Origin: Stenotrophomonas rhizophila
GTDB lineage: Bacteria; Pseudomonadota; Gammaproteobacteria; Xanthomonadales; Xanthomonadaceae
NCBI RefSeq assembly: GCF_000661955.1
Contig: NZ_CP007597.1
Span: forward strand, 2,584,984 to 2,648,983
Direction of reading: 5' to 3'
Length of the DNA: 64,000 bases
Notes under the pieces: generated by a model
The model's input: only the letters and a program-made list of their open reading frames with translations
Databases searched by the model: none
What the model was told of the DNA's origin: nothing
Shown here: positions 27,201 through 33,060 of the stretch, one piece after another
Layout of the letters: each line of letters starts with the position of its first letter
How positions within the stretch are numbered: position 1 is the stretch's first letter
Position numbers and translations under genes: made by a program

Positions 27201-28199
27201 TGGCAACGTCGTGGGCGCGATGATAATCGGCGGAGCCGTCGAGACCACCATCGTAAAGGCCGTTGCGTCGCGGTACGGGCCAGTCCCGGTGCTGCTGTCA
27301 AAGGCGCTGATGGAGGACGCGTAGCTGCCCACTGCGGTGGGGGTGCCCGACAGCACGCCGGCTGGACTCAAGAGGATGCCCGGCGGCAGGTTGCCGGTGT
27401 CCCGGGCGAAGCTGGTGTACGGCGCCGTACCGCCCTGCCCGACCAGTTGATGGCTGTAAGGCACGTTCACGGTCATCGTCGGCGGGGGCAGCAAGGTGAT
27501 GGTCGGCGTGTCCACCACGAACGTATAGGTCTTGCTGGTGGTCAGGCTGGCGGCATCGGTGACATTCACCGTGACCGAATAGGTGCCGCCGCCACTGGCG
27601 CTGCCCGAGAACGTGCCATTGGTGAAGGTGATGCCCGGCGGCAGCGTCGCCGCACCCAGGGTGTAGGTGTAGGGAGCAGTACCGCCGCTGCTGCCCATGA
27701 GCAGCGTGTAGCTTCCACCAATGATCGGCTTGGGCGCGCTGGCCGGCGTCACGGTGATGGGGGATGATGCGGCGCCGATGTTCACGGTGACATTGACGGT
27801 TTGGCCGTTGTCATCCTTGAAGGTGAACGTGTCGACCGGCGCGCCACCGCCGTTGTTGGTGTAGGTGACCCGGTTGGTCAGCGAGTTCACGCTCACCTGG
27901 CCGTGGGCAGTGGCGTAGTTGTTGGGATTGCCAACCGGGCCGCTGCCCCCGATGCCGCCGAAGGAATCGCAGGCGCTTGCATCGATGACGATGGTGCCGC
28001 CGGAGACCATGGGCGAGGTGGACGGCACGGTGTTCGCATCGGGCACCGTCATGTCAGGGCAATTGGCCGCCTGCACACCGGCCGACCACAGCAACGCCAT
28101 CCACAGTGGCGTCAATATAATGACGCGACGCAGTTTGAATGCCGACAGCTGATTCACCACGGCCAGCGCTGCGCGCTGGACCCACGTTCCCTGTGCCAT
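21240..28199 (-). CDS. Giant putative-Ig repeat autotransporter (type V secretion adhesin)
   Basis: The 2319-residue protein starts at ATG 28199 (GGGGA seven bases upstream) with a signal peptide ending LLWSAGVQA near residue 45. A short Ig-like N-domain precedes about 18 repeats of 85-95 residues, each built on AYSQ-x-LxASGGxAPYT ... LPAGxxLxxxGxLSGTPT ... FxxTVxATD, the putative-Ig (He_PIG) pattern. Two more divergent Ig-like units and a linker follow. The last 300 residues or so form an autotransporter beta-barrel (WTGGALSFGNGNN, LGAGVGYGHDSADV, YLDGLVGYQWLSLD). The final residues are KKFMP rather than a terminal aromatic. It should be a large surface adhesin or scaffold. It is divergent from three phage-collar genes. 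Confidence 0.92.
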   Translation of the reverse strand: MAQGTWVQRAALAVVNQLSAFKLRRVIILTPLWMALLWSAGVQAANCPDMTVPDANTVPSTSPMVSGGTIVIDASACDSFGGIGGSGPVGNPNNYATAHGQVSVNSLTNRVTYTNNGGGAPVDTFTFKDDNGQTVNVTVNIGAASSPITVTPASAPKPIIGGSYTLLMGSSGGTAPYTYTLGAATLPPGITFTNGTFSGSASGGGTYSVTVNVTDAASLTTSKTYTFVVDTPTITLLPPPTMTVNVPYSHQLVGQGGTAPYTSFARDTGNLPPGILLSPAGVLSGTPTAVGSYASSISAFDSSTGTGPYRDATAFTMVVSTAPPIIIAPTTLPNAGVATAYSTTLTATGGNGGPYSYTVVTGALPAGLTLATNGTLSGTPTAGGTFNFTLRAADTAGNTGASGYTLVVSAPTISIAPTTLPTLTRNAAYSQTITAAGGTAPYSYAVTNGVAPAGVTLSPTGVLSGTPTTAGAYAFTVTATDSSSGSGPYTGARGYSGTVQQDTPVIGPTTLPGGTAGAAYAQSLTVTGGAGAPYTFAIVGGALPSGLVLNTSTGQISGTPTAVGSFPVTVQVADAGASIGGRAYTITIATPVLSLAPSGAALNGTYGSAYSQSFSASGGTSPYAYTLSGALPNGLTFSGTTGVLSGTPTQAGAFAFTVSVTEATTGAGAPYTFSRVYTLTVSPPTIAIAPLTLPFGAAGAPYSQTLTASGGVAPYTFQVVAGSLPAGVSLSASGVLSGTPTAAGTFNVTFQARDANLQTGQRAYSSNIAAPTLALSPASGTLLAAYGMAYSQSFTALGGNAPYTYSLSGTVPSGLSFNSSTGTLSGTPVQTGSFPLTVTATDSSTGTGAPFSVSANYTLSVASPTIVIAPASLPVGGVGSAYSQTVTASGGIAPYTFAVTAGSLPAGVTLSSAGVLSGTPTAGGSFNWTVTATDAGSMTGAHAYTMTISAPTIDLTPTTLPDPTQGAAYSAALSASGGTAPYTFSIVGGALPAGMTLNSGGTLSGTPINAGPYAFTVQASDSSTGVGPFNGTRSYNGTVQPGIPVLNPATLPNGAIGAAYTAALSVTQGAGAPYTFSLVSGALPAGLTLSSGGVISGTPNTAGSFTAVVQVTDAAAQNGQRSYTITIGAPTLTLSPAAGTLNATYAAAYSQTFSAGGGVAPYTYAVTAGTLPTGMSLAAATGTLSGTPTQPGSFAITVTATDSSGGAGAPFSISQNYNVVVALPTIAVAPTTVPGGTVAIPYSQALSATGGIAPYTFVVSAGALPAGMSLSGAGVLSGTPTASGTFNTTVTATDANGQTGARAYALQVAAPTIVVTPAMLPSPAQGLAYSATFSASGGVAPYSFSATGALPPGLSLTTGGVLSGTPTASGTSSFTVLATDSSGGAGPHTGAQGYTLSTSAGPSIDQTSVPAATVGSAYSTTLSATGGTAPYSFALVSGALPAGIVFSGGGAFSGTPTHAGSFALTVRVTDSNGVTNQQGLVLVTGAPTLALTPAAGSLQADYAVAYSTPFAGSGGTAPYTYTATGALPAGISLNAATGVLSGTATQSGNFPIAVTVTDSSTGAGAPFQRMQNYTLEVAAPNLVVTPGSLPNAVVGVAYTQALTASGAVAPYTYTLQGGSLPAGMQLDAASGVVSGTPVSAGSSTLTVRATDANGQSVDQAYTLTVDPAQIVVDPAVLAAPQVGQAYRHAFSATRGNGSYTWSVASGSLPAGLALAADGVLSGTPTSIGTSTFVVSASDGQNYAGTRSITVTVSQAQAVAAAQTVTVLAGQTITFDATTGASGGPFDTAAIAAAPATGSASVAGLQISYTAPLEASGTVGFTYTLANSSGVSAPAQVTVTVNPQPIAAALTASGLAGTTISVELTEGARGGPFTAANVVSVMPASAGTATVKASDAGYRLEFAAAGGYAGVAQLVYTLSNAYATSAPATLAVTITARPDPTKDAEVMGILDAQADATRRMATGQINNFQRRLESLHRGGGDGFSNGISLSSASSGRTGQRGSLSAVDQSLADSLRMNLIEPAADPADATAGDATRGTGGLPGGIAVWTGGALSFGNGNNRNGRSSADFTTSGLSMGADTRISDGVALGAGVGYGHDSADVGNKGSHSSVDSYSVATYASWRPSRNTYLDGLVGYQWLSLDARRFVTGNGNTVHGSRDGRQLFASLALGYEHRSETLLLSPYARLDVADATLDGYTEQGRVGDTLTYDEQKLRTSTGNLGLRSEYLVRTDSGTWLPGARIEFQRDFQGSNAATLRYSDLLSGPAYSASLRDQSRSRTLLGIGAPFQSTSGWLFRFEYQFLFDSQAGDVQSILIGAEKKFMP
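22950..27770 (-). repeat. Coding tandem array of about 18 putative-Ig repeats with a higher-order four-repeat period
   Basis: Counting the SGTPT-type strand gives about 18 units. They are not all alike: four subtypes recur in order. One has a DSSxGxGPYxGxRGY end. One is a GAGAPYTF type with TLPxGxxGxAY. One begins LxxTYxxAYSQ and ends TGAGAPF. One has a DANxQTGxRAY end. Numbering from the signal peptide, units 4-7, 10-13 and 14-17 each run through the same series, with an extra pair at 8-9. This implies duplication of blocks of about 360 residues. Confidence 0.8.
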
Positions 28200-28254
28200 G
28201 AGTTTATCCCCTGAAACCAGGGCCGCACTTCCCCACGAAAACGCCCCCCGGCGG

Positions 28255-28287
28255 GCGTAGTAGGTGCGCGGCGGGAGCACTTGTCAA
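28255..28287 (-). promoter_or_regulatory. Possible promoter of the autotransporter gene
   Basis: On the minus strand a perfect TTGACA (28287-28282) is followed after 19 bases by TACTAC, a weak -10. It lies 56-88 bases before the autotransporter ATG. The -35 sits within the palindrome ACTTGTCAAGT (28279-28289). Spacing is long, so this is only a candidate. Confidence 0.25.
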
Positions 28288-28367
28288 GTATGTCCTGTTT
28301 GATGAACAGTACAGCCACGCTTGAACTCAGGAGCGGGAGCGGTAATCAGGGAAAGGGGATAACCACC

Positions 28368-28871
28368 GTGTCGGATGCTTTTTTAGGGCAGATAATCATC
28401 AACTCATTTGGATTTGCGCGTAAGGGAACTGCTTTCTGCAACGGATCCCTGCTGTCCATTGCCCAGAACCAGGCGCTTTTTTCCCTGCTGGGAACCTCGT
28501 TTGGTGGCGATGGCAGAACCACCTTCGCCTTGCCGGACATGCGCGGACGCACGCCCGTTGGATCCACCCCGAACCAGCCGGTGGGTGCAATCGGCGGGTA
28601 TGAGCAGGTCACATTGACCCTCCAGGACATTCCGCCGCACACCCACCTGACCATTGCCACCAGCGATGCCGGAACTGCGCGTACGCCAGTCAACAATCTT
28701 TACGCCAAAGCCGGCACCGCCCTGTACGGACCCGCCAATGGGGCAACCGTTGCGTTGCATCCGGCCACGCTGTCGAGCACGGGGCAGAACCAGCCCCATC
28801 CCAATATGCAGCCTTCCAGCGTGCTGAATTTCTGCATCCTGTTGCAGGGTGTATTCCCTTCGCGCAACTGA
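28368..28871 (+). CDS. Phage tail collar-domain protein (MdpB-like), first of three
   Basis: The 167-residue protein matches the microcystin-dependent protein/phage tail collar family from end to end. It has FLGQIIINSFGFARKGTAFC near the start, SLLSIAQNQALFSLLGTSFG then GGDGRTTFALPDMRGRTPVG, a mid IPPHTHLTI, and the C-terminal PNMQPSSVLNFCILLQGVFP. The family is found outside phages in many genomes and its job is unknown. The GTG at 28368 with AGGGGAT upstream is the better start, since the longer frame adds only non-family residues. It heads a plus-strand set of four genes. Confidence 0.85.
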   Translation: MSDAFLGQIIINSFGFARKGTAFCNGSLLSIAQNQALFSLLGTSFGGDGRTTFALPDMRGRTPVGSTPNQPVGAIGGYEQVTLTLQDIPPHTHLTIATSDAGTARTPVNNLYAKAGTALYGPANGATVALHPATLSSTGQNQPHPNMQPSSVLNFCILLQGVFPSRN

Positions 28872-28884
28872 CCGGAGATCGGCA

Positions 28885-29418
28885 ATGAGTACTCCTTACG
28901 TCGGCGAGATCCGATTGTTTCCCTATAACTTCGCACCGGTGGATTGGCTGGACTGCAATGGCGCACTACTGCCGATCAGCGGGTATGACACCTTGTTTGC
29001 GCTGATCGGCACCACCTACGGCGGTGATGGCGAATCGACCTTCGCACTGCCCAACCTGAGCGGACGCGTACCGGTTCACCAAGGCACCGCGACCGGCGGC
29101 ACGTCGCCACGCGTGCTGGGCCAGGTGTTCGGCAGTGACGAGGTCACCCTGACCGTGGCACAGATGCCGGCGCATACCCATGCCATGCAGGCCACCAGTG
29201 CAGCGGCCTCATCGCTGCAGCCTACGGCGGCCAGCCTGCTCGGCGCCGTCAGCGGCGACACCATGTACACCGCCGACATCAACGGGGTGGACAGCCGCTC
29301 CCTGTCACCGAGCATGCTCTTGCCCGTTGGCAATGCGCAGCCGCATGACAACACCATGCCAAGCGTGACCCTGCGCTACTGCATCAGCCTGTACGGTATT
29401 TTCCCGAGCCAGAGTTGA
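28885..29418 (+). CDS. Phage tail collar-domain protein (MdpB-like), second of three
   Basis: This is a 177-residue paralogue of its neighbours: YVGEIRLFPYNFAPVDWLDC, then LLPISGYDTLFALIGTTYGG, STFALPNLSGRVPVH, MPAHTHAM and a C-terminal SVTLRYCISLYGIFPS. The middle variable segment (about residues 95-150) differs from the other two copies, as expected if it forms a distinct exposed loop. ATG 28885 lies 13 bases after the first copy with GGAGAT upstream. No signal peptide is seen, so any export would need another route. Confidence 0.88.
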   Translation: MSTPYVGEIRLFPYNFAPVDWLDCNGALLPISGYDTLFALIGTTYGGDGESTFALPNLSGRVPVHQGTATGGTSPRVLGQVFGSDEVTLTVAQMPAHTHAMQATSAAASSLQPTAASLLGAVSGDTMYTADINGVDSRSLSPSMLLPVGNAQPHDNTMPSVTLRYCISLYGIFPSQS

Positions 29419-29469
29419 ACGTCCGCCTCATCCACCATGGAATGCAGTACTGCCACAGGGAATTGATCC

Positions 29470-30000
29470 ATGACTGAACCATTTATCGGCGAAATCCAGA
29501 TGTACGGCTTTCCGTTCGCACCACGCGACTGGGCATTCTGCGCCGGGCAGCTTCTTCCCCTCCAGCAGAACACGGCGTTGTTCGCGCTGCTCGGTGTGAC
29601 CTACGGCGGGGATGGTCGCAGCAATTTCGCCCTGCCCAACCTGGCGGGCAATGCCGCGGCCTGCCAAGGCCAGAGCGCGGGCGGCTACCAACGCGCGCTA
29701 GGTGAAACCTTCGGTACTGCGCAGGTGTCGCTGCAGGCATTGCAGCTGCCGCCGCACAACCATGCCATGAGTGTGTACGCGCAGCGAGACGCAACCAAGC
29801 TGCACGGAACCCCGGCACAAGGCGACGCCGTGACCATTCCCACCACCCCGCCGTTCGCCGACACCACGCCCTCCAACGCCAGCTTTGCGCCGACGATGGT
29901 AGCGCCCACAGGCGGCGGCCTACCGCACGAAAACCGGCAGCCCTACCTGACGGTGAACTTCTGCATCGCCCTGAGCGGCATCTTCCCTCAGCGTCCGTGA
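29470..30000 (+). CDS. Phage tail collar-domain protein (MdpB-like), third of three
   Basis: This 176-residue third paralogue has FIGEIQMYGFPFAPRDWAFC, LLPLQQNTALFALLGVTYGG, SNFALPNLAGNAAACQGQ and a final YLTVNFCIALSGIFPQRP. The HNHAMSVYAQ segment replaces HTH of the other copies. Its stop codon overlaps the GTG of the following GNAT gene by 4 bases, so the two are translationally coupled. This argues that the acetyltransferase acts in the same system. Confidence 0.88.
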   Translation: MTEPFIGEIQMYGFPFAPRDWAFCAGQLLPLQQNTALFALLGVTYGGDGRSNFALPNLAGNAAACQGQSAGGYQRALGETFGTAQVSLQALQLPPHNHAMSVYAQRDATKLHGTPAQGDAVTIPTTPPFADTTPSNASFAPTMVAPTGGGLPHENRQPYLTVNFCIALSGIFPQRP

Positions 30001-30551
30001 CATCCCGCTACTCATCACTGCCGGGCTTTCCGACGTCGCTGCCACATCCCGTGGCGGCGACGTCGCCGTTGCACGCCCATGGCATCACGCTGCGCCCTGC
30101 CCTTGAACAGGACATGACGTTCCTGCGTGACCTGTACCACCAGTCACGCGCGGCGGAGCTTGCCGCGGTGCCCTGGCCGGACGTGACCCGCCGTGCGTTT
30201 CTGGACAGTCAGTTCGAACTGCAGCACCGCCATTACATCGGGCAGTACCCCGACGCGGCGTTCCTGATCGTGGAGCGCACTGGCAGCCCGCTGGGCCGCC
30301 TCTACCTGCACGCTGACGGCGATGCGCTGCACATCATCGACATCCTGCTGCTGTCGGCCGTGCGTGGACAGGGCATGGGCACCGCATTGCTTGTACACGT
30401 GCAGCAGCTTGCACGGCAGCACGCATGCGACGCCGTGGAGCTGAGCGTGCTGCGCGACAATGCGGCGGCGCTTCGGCTGTATCAGCGATTGGGTTTTGCC
30501 CGCGTTGGCGGCGACACGCTGCGCCTGGCGATGCGCCAGGCACTCAGTTGA
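29997..30551 (+). CDS. GNAT-family N-acetyltransferase coupled to the collar genes
   Basis: The 184-residue protein has the GNAT fold signatures: ITLRPALEQDMTFLRDLYHQ near the start, the acetyl-CoA loop LLSAVRGQGMGTALLVHV near residues 119-136, and ELSVLRDNAAALRLYQRLGF in motif B. An N-terminal tail of about 25 residues is rich in Pro and Ser. GTGA coupling to the third collar gene and absence of other partners suggest it modifies a component of this locus, possibly a collar protein or an amine ligand. That role is inference. Confidence 0.85.
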   Translation: MTSRYSSLPGFPTSLPHPVAATSPLHAHGITLRPALEQDMTFLRDLYHQSRAAELAAVPWPDVTRRAFLDSQFELQHRHYIGQYPDAAFLIVERTGSPLGRLYLHADGDALHIIDILLLSAVRGQGMGTALLVHVQQLARQHACDAVELSVLRDNAAALRLYQRLGFARVGGDTLRLAMRQALS

Positions 30552-30843
30552 ACAGTGCCTGGTAAATGAACCCGGTACGATCGCGCGCGATCGGCACCAG
30601 AAAGATGCCAAATTCGCCCAAGGCCTCATGCTGCATCGGGTAGGTCTTCTGCGGGAACACGATCGCCGCTTCGTGGCGGAACAGCAGCGAGAACGGTGCG
30701 CGTACCTGCCCCGGCAGTGACTCACCCGGCTGCAACGGGCGCGCCTCGACCAGCACGAACGCGGTGTTTCCCACATCGCCCAGCGCAACCTCGAACGTCT
30801 GGTTCACCAGTCCTGCAAAATTGTCCAGGGCAAAAAACTGCAT
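30544..30843 (-). CDS. DUF6916 family protein
   Basis: This 99-residue beta-rich protein (FALDNFAGLVNQTFEVAL, AFVLVEARPLQ, PFSLLFRHEA and the end FGIFLVPIARDRTGFIYQAL) fits DUF6916, a short domain often found next to collar-protein genes. It has no signal peptide or membrane segment. It converges on the GNAT gene and overlaps its end by 8 bases, so it is transcribed separately from 30.9 kb. The FLVPI...GxxYQA ending resembles a small phage-type head or tail accessory fold, but I make no functional claim. Confidence 0.7.
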   Translation of the reverse strand: MQFFALDNFAGLVNQTFEVALGDVGNTAFVLVEARPLQPGESLPGQVRAPFSLLFRHEAAIVFPQKTYPMQHEALGEFGIFLVPIARDRTGFIYQALFN

Positions 30844-31070
30844 GCGCTTCCCATCCTTGCAACGCCAGGGTCAGGGAGCGAGTCTTGCACAAAGCCGTCG
30901 CGGGCGGAACACCATGCGCGCGTACCGGAGCAGACGCCTGCAACCTCTGCGCCCGGCGTCAATGGACAGTGCTTCAGCACCCTACGACGGGGCCAGCGCA
31001 CGCGGCGATTGAACGTGTGCCCGTCAAGTTGACAGGCAAGGCAGTGGACGATGCGTCACGTGGTGCGCCC

Positions 31071-31883
31071 TTAGAAGAACTCGTCCAGCAGGCAATAAAA
31101 CGCCAACGCCGCAGGATCGGGCACGGTGCCGTAGCGCGCAAAGAACGGCGCCACCCACTGCTCGCCGAGGTTGCTGGCAATGCTGCGCGCAGCAAGCGCG
31201 AGGTCCTGGTGGCGATCGGCCACGCCCAACCGTCCGCAGTCGATGAACCCGGTGAAGCAGCCCTGTGCCGCCATCAGGTTGGGCAGGCACGCGTCGCCGT
31301 GGGTAACGACCAGGTCCGCCTGCGCCGGCACGCTCGCCATCAGCGCCGCGAAGACCTGCGACACCGGTTGCCCCGCGCGCGCGTCATCGAAATCGTCGGC
31401 ATCCACGGCGCCGGCATCCATGCGTGCCCGTGCCGCCGCCAGGCGATGGGGCAGCCGGTGGTCAAACGGGCAGGTGTCGATCGGCAGCTTGTGCAGTACC
31501 TGCAGCGCATCCGCCACCAGGTGCACCACCTGCAGCGGGGCGAGGTCCGGCGACGATGCCAGGTCACGGCCGGGCACTGCGCGCATCAGCAACCAGCGCC
31601 CACTGGCATCGTCGTGCGTATCCAGCACCTGCGCCGCCTCCACGCCCTGCCCCCGCAACCACCGCAGGCGCGCCACTTCATCCTGCAGTTCACCGAACGG
31701 ATCATCGGCCGGCTCGCGCTTGAGGAACACATCCGGGCCGTCGCCGCCGTGCGCCCGGAATACATCCGCGCGTGAGGCGCCGATCGCCTGGGCCTCGATG
31801 CGGCCGCCGGCCAGGCGCTGGTGCCACACGTGGGGAAGAAGCGGGGTGGTAGGGCAACGCCCGGGGGGTGTTGAATTCGACAT
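31071..31883 (-). CDS. aph(3')-II: Aminoglycoside 3'-phosphotransferase, APH(3')-II type
   Basis: This enzyme phosphorylates the 3'-hydroxyl of kanamycin/neomycin-type aminoglycosides with ATP. The 270-residue protein aligns along its length with APH(3')-II: NELQDEAARL-like GELQDEVARLRWL, TCPFDHRLPHR, catalytic THGDACLPN near 194-202 (D197), [15 protein letters not shown] at 213-227 and the C-terminal FYCLLDEFF. S. maltophilia carries a chromosomal APH(3')-IIc, and this is probably its orthologue. GC content equals the neighbours and no mobile element adjoins it, so it looks resident. Confidence 0.93.
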   Translation of the reverse strand: MSNSTPPGRCPTTPLLPHVWHQRLAGGRIEAQAIGASRADVFRAHGGDGPDVFLKREPADDPFGELQDEVARLRWLRGQGVEAAQVLDTHDDASGRWLLMRAVPGRDLASSPDLAPLQVVHLVADALQVLHKLPIDTCPFDHRLPHRLAAARARMDAGAVDADDFDDARAGQPVSQVFAALMASVPAQADLVVTHGDACLPNLMAAQGCFTGFIDCGRLGVADRHQDLALAARSIASNLGEQWVAPFFARYGTVPDPAALAFYCLLDEFF

Positions 31884-31987
31884 GCTTTTATCGTGCGGCC
31901 GGCCGCATCAAATGCAAGGCGGCGAACCAGGCGTGGAGATCGAGACAATGATGCCAGCCATGGGCGATCCCCCGGGCGGGGCGCCCC

Positions 31988-32509
31988 TCAACGGAGGTGC
32001 GCAACACGCCTGGATGTCGGAGAGGGAAGACGGCAGATCTCCTTGGTCAGGTTGACCTGCAATGCCGTCATCGCCACCTCGAGGAGGTTGCCTTCCAGCA
32101 CATAGCCACCCCGCCCCTGCAACCAAACCAGCACATCGGCAAGGTGCCAGATCGAGGTGCTGCCAGCGTGCACAGGCAGTGGAAAGCTGTCGGCGTGTGC
32201 AAGCATCAACTTGCGCATGTTCTGACGGCTCATACCGACAATGTCCGCGACGTCGGTCAAACCCACCAGATCAGGAGAAACTTCGATCAGGCGAGCGCTG
32301 GGAACGGCACTCCGAACGTCGTCCAGCGCGCTGTGTACGGCTGCATCGGCACTGTCAGCCTCACGAACGAACGCCAGCGCGAGCCGCCCTGGCAGGCCAA
32401 CGCCCACCAGCGCATCATCGCAGCCAGCTTCCGCGAGCCGTTCAACCAGGGCATCAGGATCCTGATCGGTCTCGGACAGGTGGTACTTCAGGGTAAAAGT
32501 AAATTCCAT
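31988..32509 (-). CDS. HTH-containing putative antitoxin of a HicA-like toxin pair
   Basis: The 173-residue protein has two parts. Residues 1-75 form an alpha/beta domain (FTFTLKYHL, then DALVGVGLPGRLALAFVRE). Residues 80-130 look like a MerR/AlpA-type helix-turn-helix (VGLTDVADIVGMSRQNMRKL, followed by STSIWHLADVLVWL). The ATG at 32509 lies 4 bases after the stop of the small gene upstream and has GGAG before it. Order (small gene first, DNA-binding partner second), tight spacing and the palindrome before the operon fit a toxin-antitoxin unit. It differs from the standard HicB, which carries a ribbon-helix-helix or Xre domain. The pair assignment is inference. Confidence 0.55.
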   Translation of the reverse strand: MEFTFTLKYHLSETDQDPDALVERLAEAGCDDALVGVGLPGRLALAFVREADSADAAVHSALDDVRSAVPSARLIEVSPDLVGLTDVADIVGMSRQNMRKLMLAHADSFPLPVHAGSTSIWHLADVLVWLQGRGGYVLEGNLLEVAMTALQVNLTKEICRLPSPTSRRVAHLR

Positions 32510-32513
32510 GCCG

Positions 32514-32777
32514 CTACTCCTCGGCGGTGCGTGATGCAGCAAGCACGGTGCAGCCATCCACCATGCGCTGCAGCGCGCGTGCGTGATTGCCAGGGTTCTT
32601 CGGGGTGCTCCAGACACTTGTAATGCAGAACTCACCACAGCGGCAATCTCTGTCCTTATACGGACAGTAAAGTCGTCCCCAAGCATGACTGCCACCCGGA
32701 ACAACCCGCCAACCACGCGCTTCGGCATACCGGAGGGCCACCTCAACCTCCTTCTTCGGGTGAGCCGGTCGGCCCAT
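32514..32777 (-). CDS. Small HicA-like putative toxin with a cysteine cluster
   Basis: This 87-residue basic protein has a helix (KKEVEVALRYAEARGWRV) followed by GGSHAWGRLYC, which resembles the HicA mRNA-interferase core, where a Gly-Ser-His histidine is catalytic (H31 here). Four cysteines follow at 38, 45, 47 and 51, unlike ordinary HicA, and could bind zinc. SVWSTPKNPGNHARALQRM forms the last helix region. I chose ATG 32777; GTG 32780 is directly before it. The call is a fold-level guess; a metal-binding regulator is an alternative. Confidence 0.45.
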   Translation of the reverse strand: MGRPAHPKKEVEVALRYAEARGWRVVPGGSHAWGRLYCPYKDRDCRCGEFCITSVWSTPKNPGNHARALQRMVDGCTVLAASRTAEE

Positions 32778-32808
32778 CACCGATATCCAGCTTGCAGCGC
32801 CGAGTACA

Positions 32809-32826
32809 GGTTGTCAAATGACAACC
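32809..32826. promoter_or_regulatory. Perfect palindrome, candidate autoregulatory operator of the toxin-antitoxin pair
   Basis: GGTTGTCAAATGACAACC is a perfect inverted repeat with 8-base arms and a 2-base centre. It lies 31-49 bases before the toxin start and overlaps a plausible -10 hexamer. That is where toxin-antitoxin complexes usually bind to repress their operon. Confidence 0.6.
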
Positions 32827-32851
32827 ATAACGGCGCACGTAATCGTGTCAT
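32824..32851 (-). promoter_or_regulatory. Candidate promoter of the toxin-antitoxin pair
   Basis: Read on the minus strand, ATGACA (32851-32846, five of six matches to TTGACA) is followed after 16 bases by TATGGT (32829-32824, four of six). The -10 overlaps the first bases of the 18-base palindrome, so operator binding would block it. Confidence 0.42.
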
Positions 32852-33060
32852 CTCCAGCTCCTTTTCATCGACGGATTCTCGTGTGTTCCCATCGTGGGCA
32901 GCGGACGTGCTCACGCACCACCACCGGCACCCGATTCTGTGAACCCAACGCAGTCCGGACCACCGAACCGTGATATTGCGACGCGTCATGTAAACGATTA
33001 CAACGCCTGCTAGCGTGTGCCCTGCCCCGCCGTTGGGGCCAGAGGATCGGGAGCGCGTCG

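Noticed and set aside
28368..30000. Collar genes considered as part of a prophage or tailocin
   Set aside because: No capsid, sheath, baseplate, lysis, integrase or terminase gene is in the region. The neighbours are chromosomal and the paralogues belong to the non-phage MdpB-like group.
30844..31070. Short open frames between the DUF6916 and aph(3') genes
   Set aside because: They overlap one another on both strands, have no ribosome site and encode no recognisable domain. I see nothing else in this 227-base gap.
31071..31883. aph(3') considered as a recently acquired resistance cassette
   Set aside because: Base composition is like the surroundings, and no integron, transposase or direct repeat flanks it. 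Chromosomal APH(3')-IIc is usual in Stenotrophomonas maltophilia.
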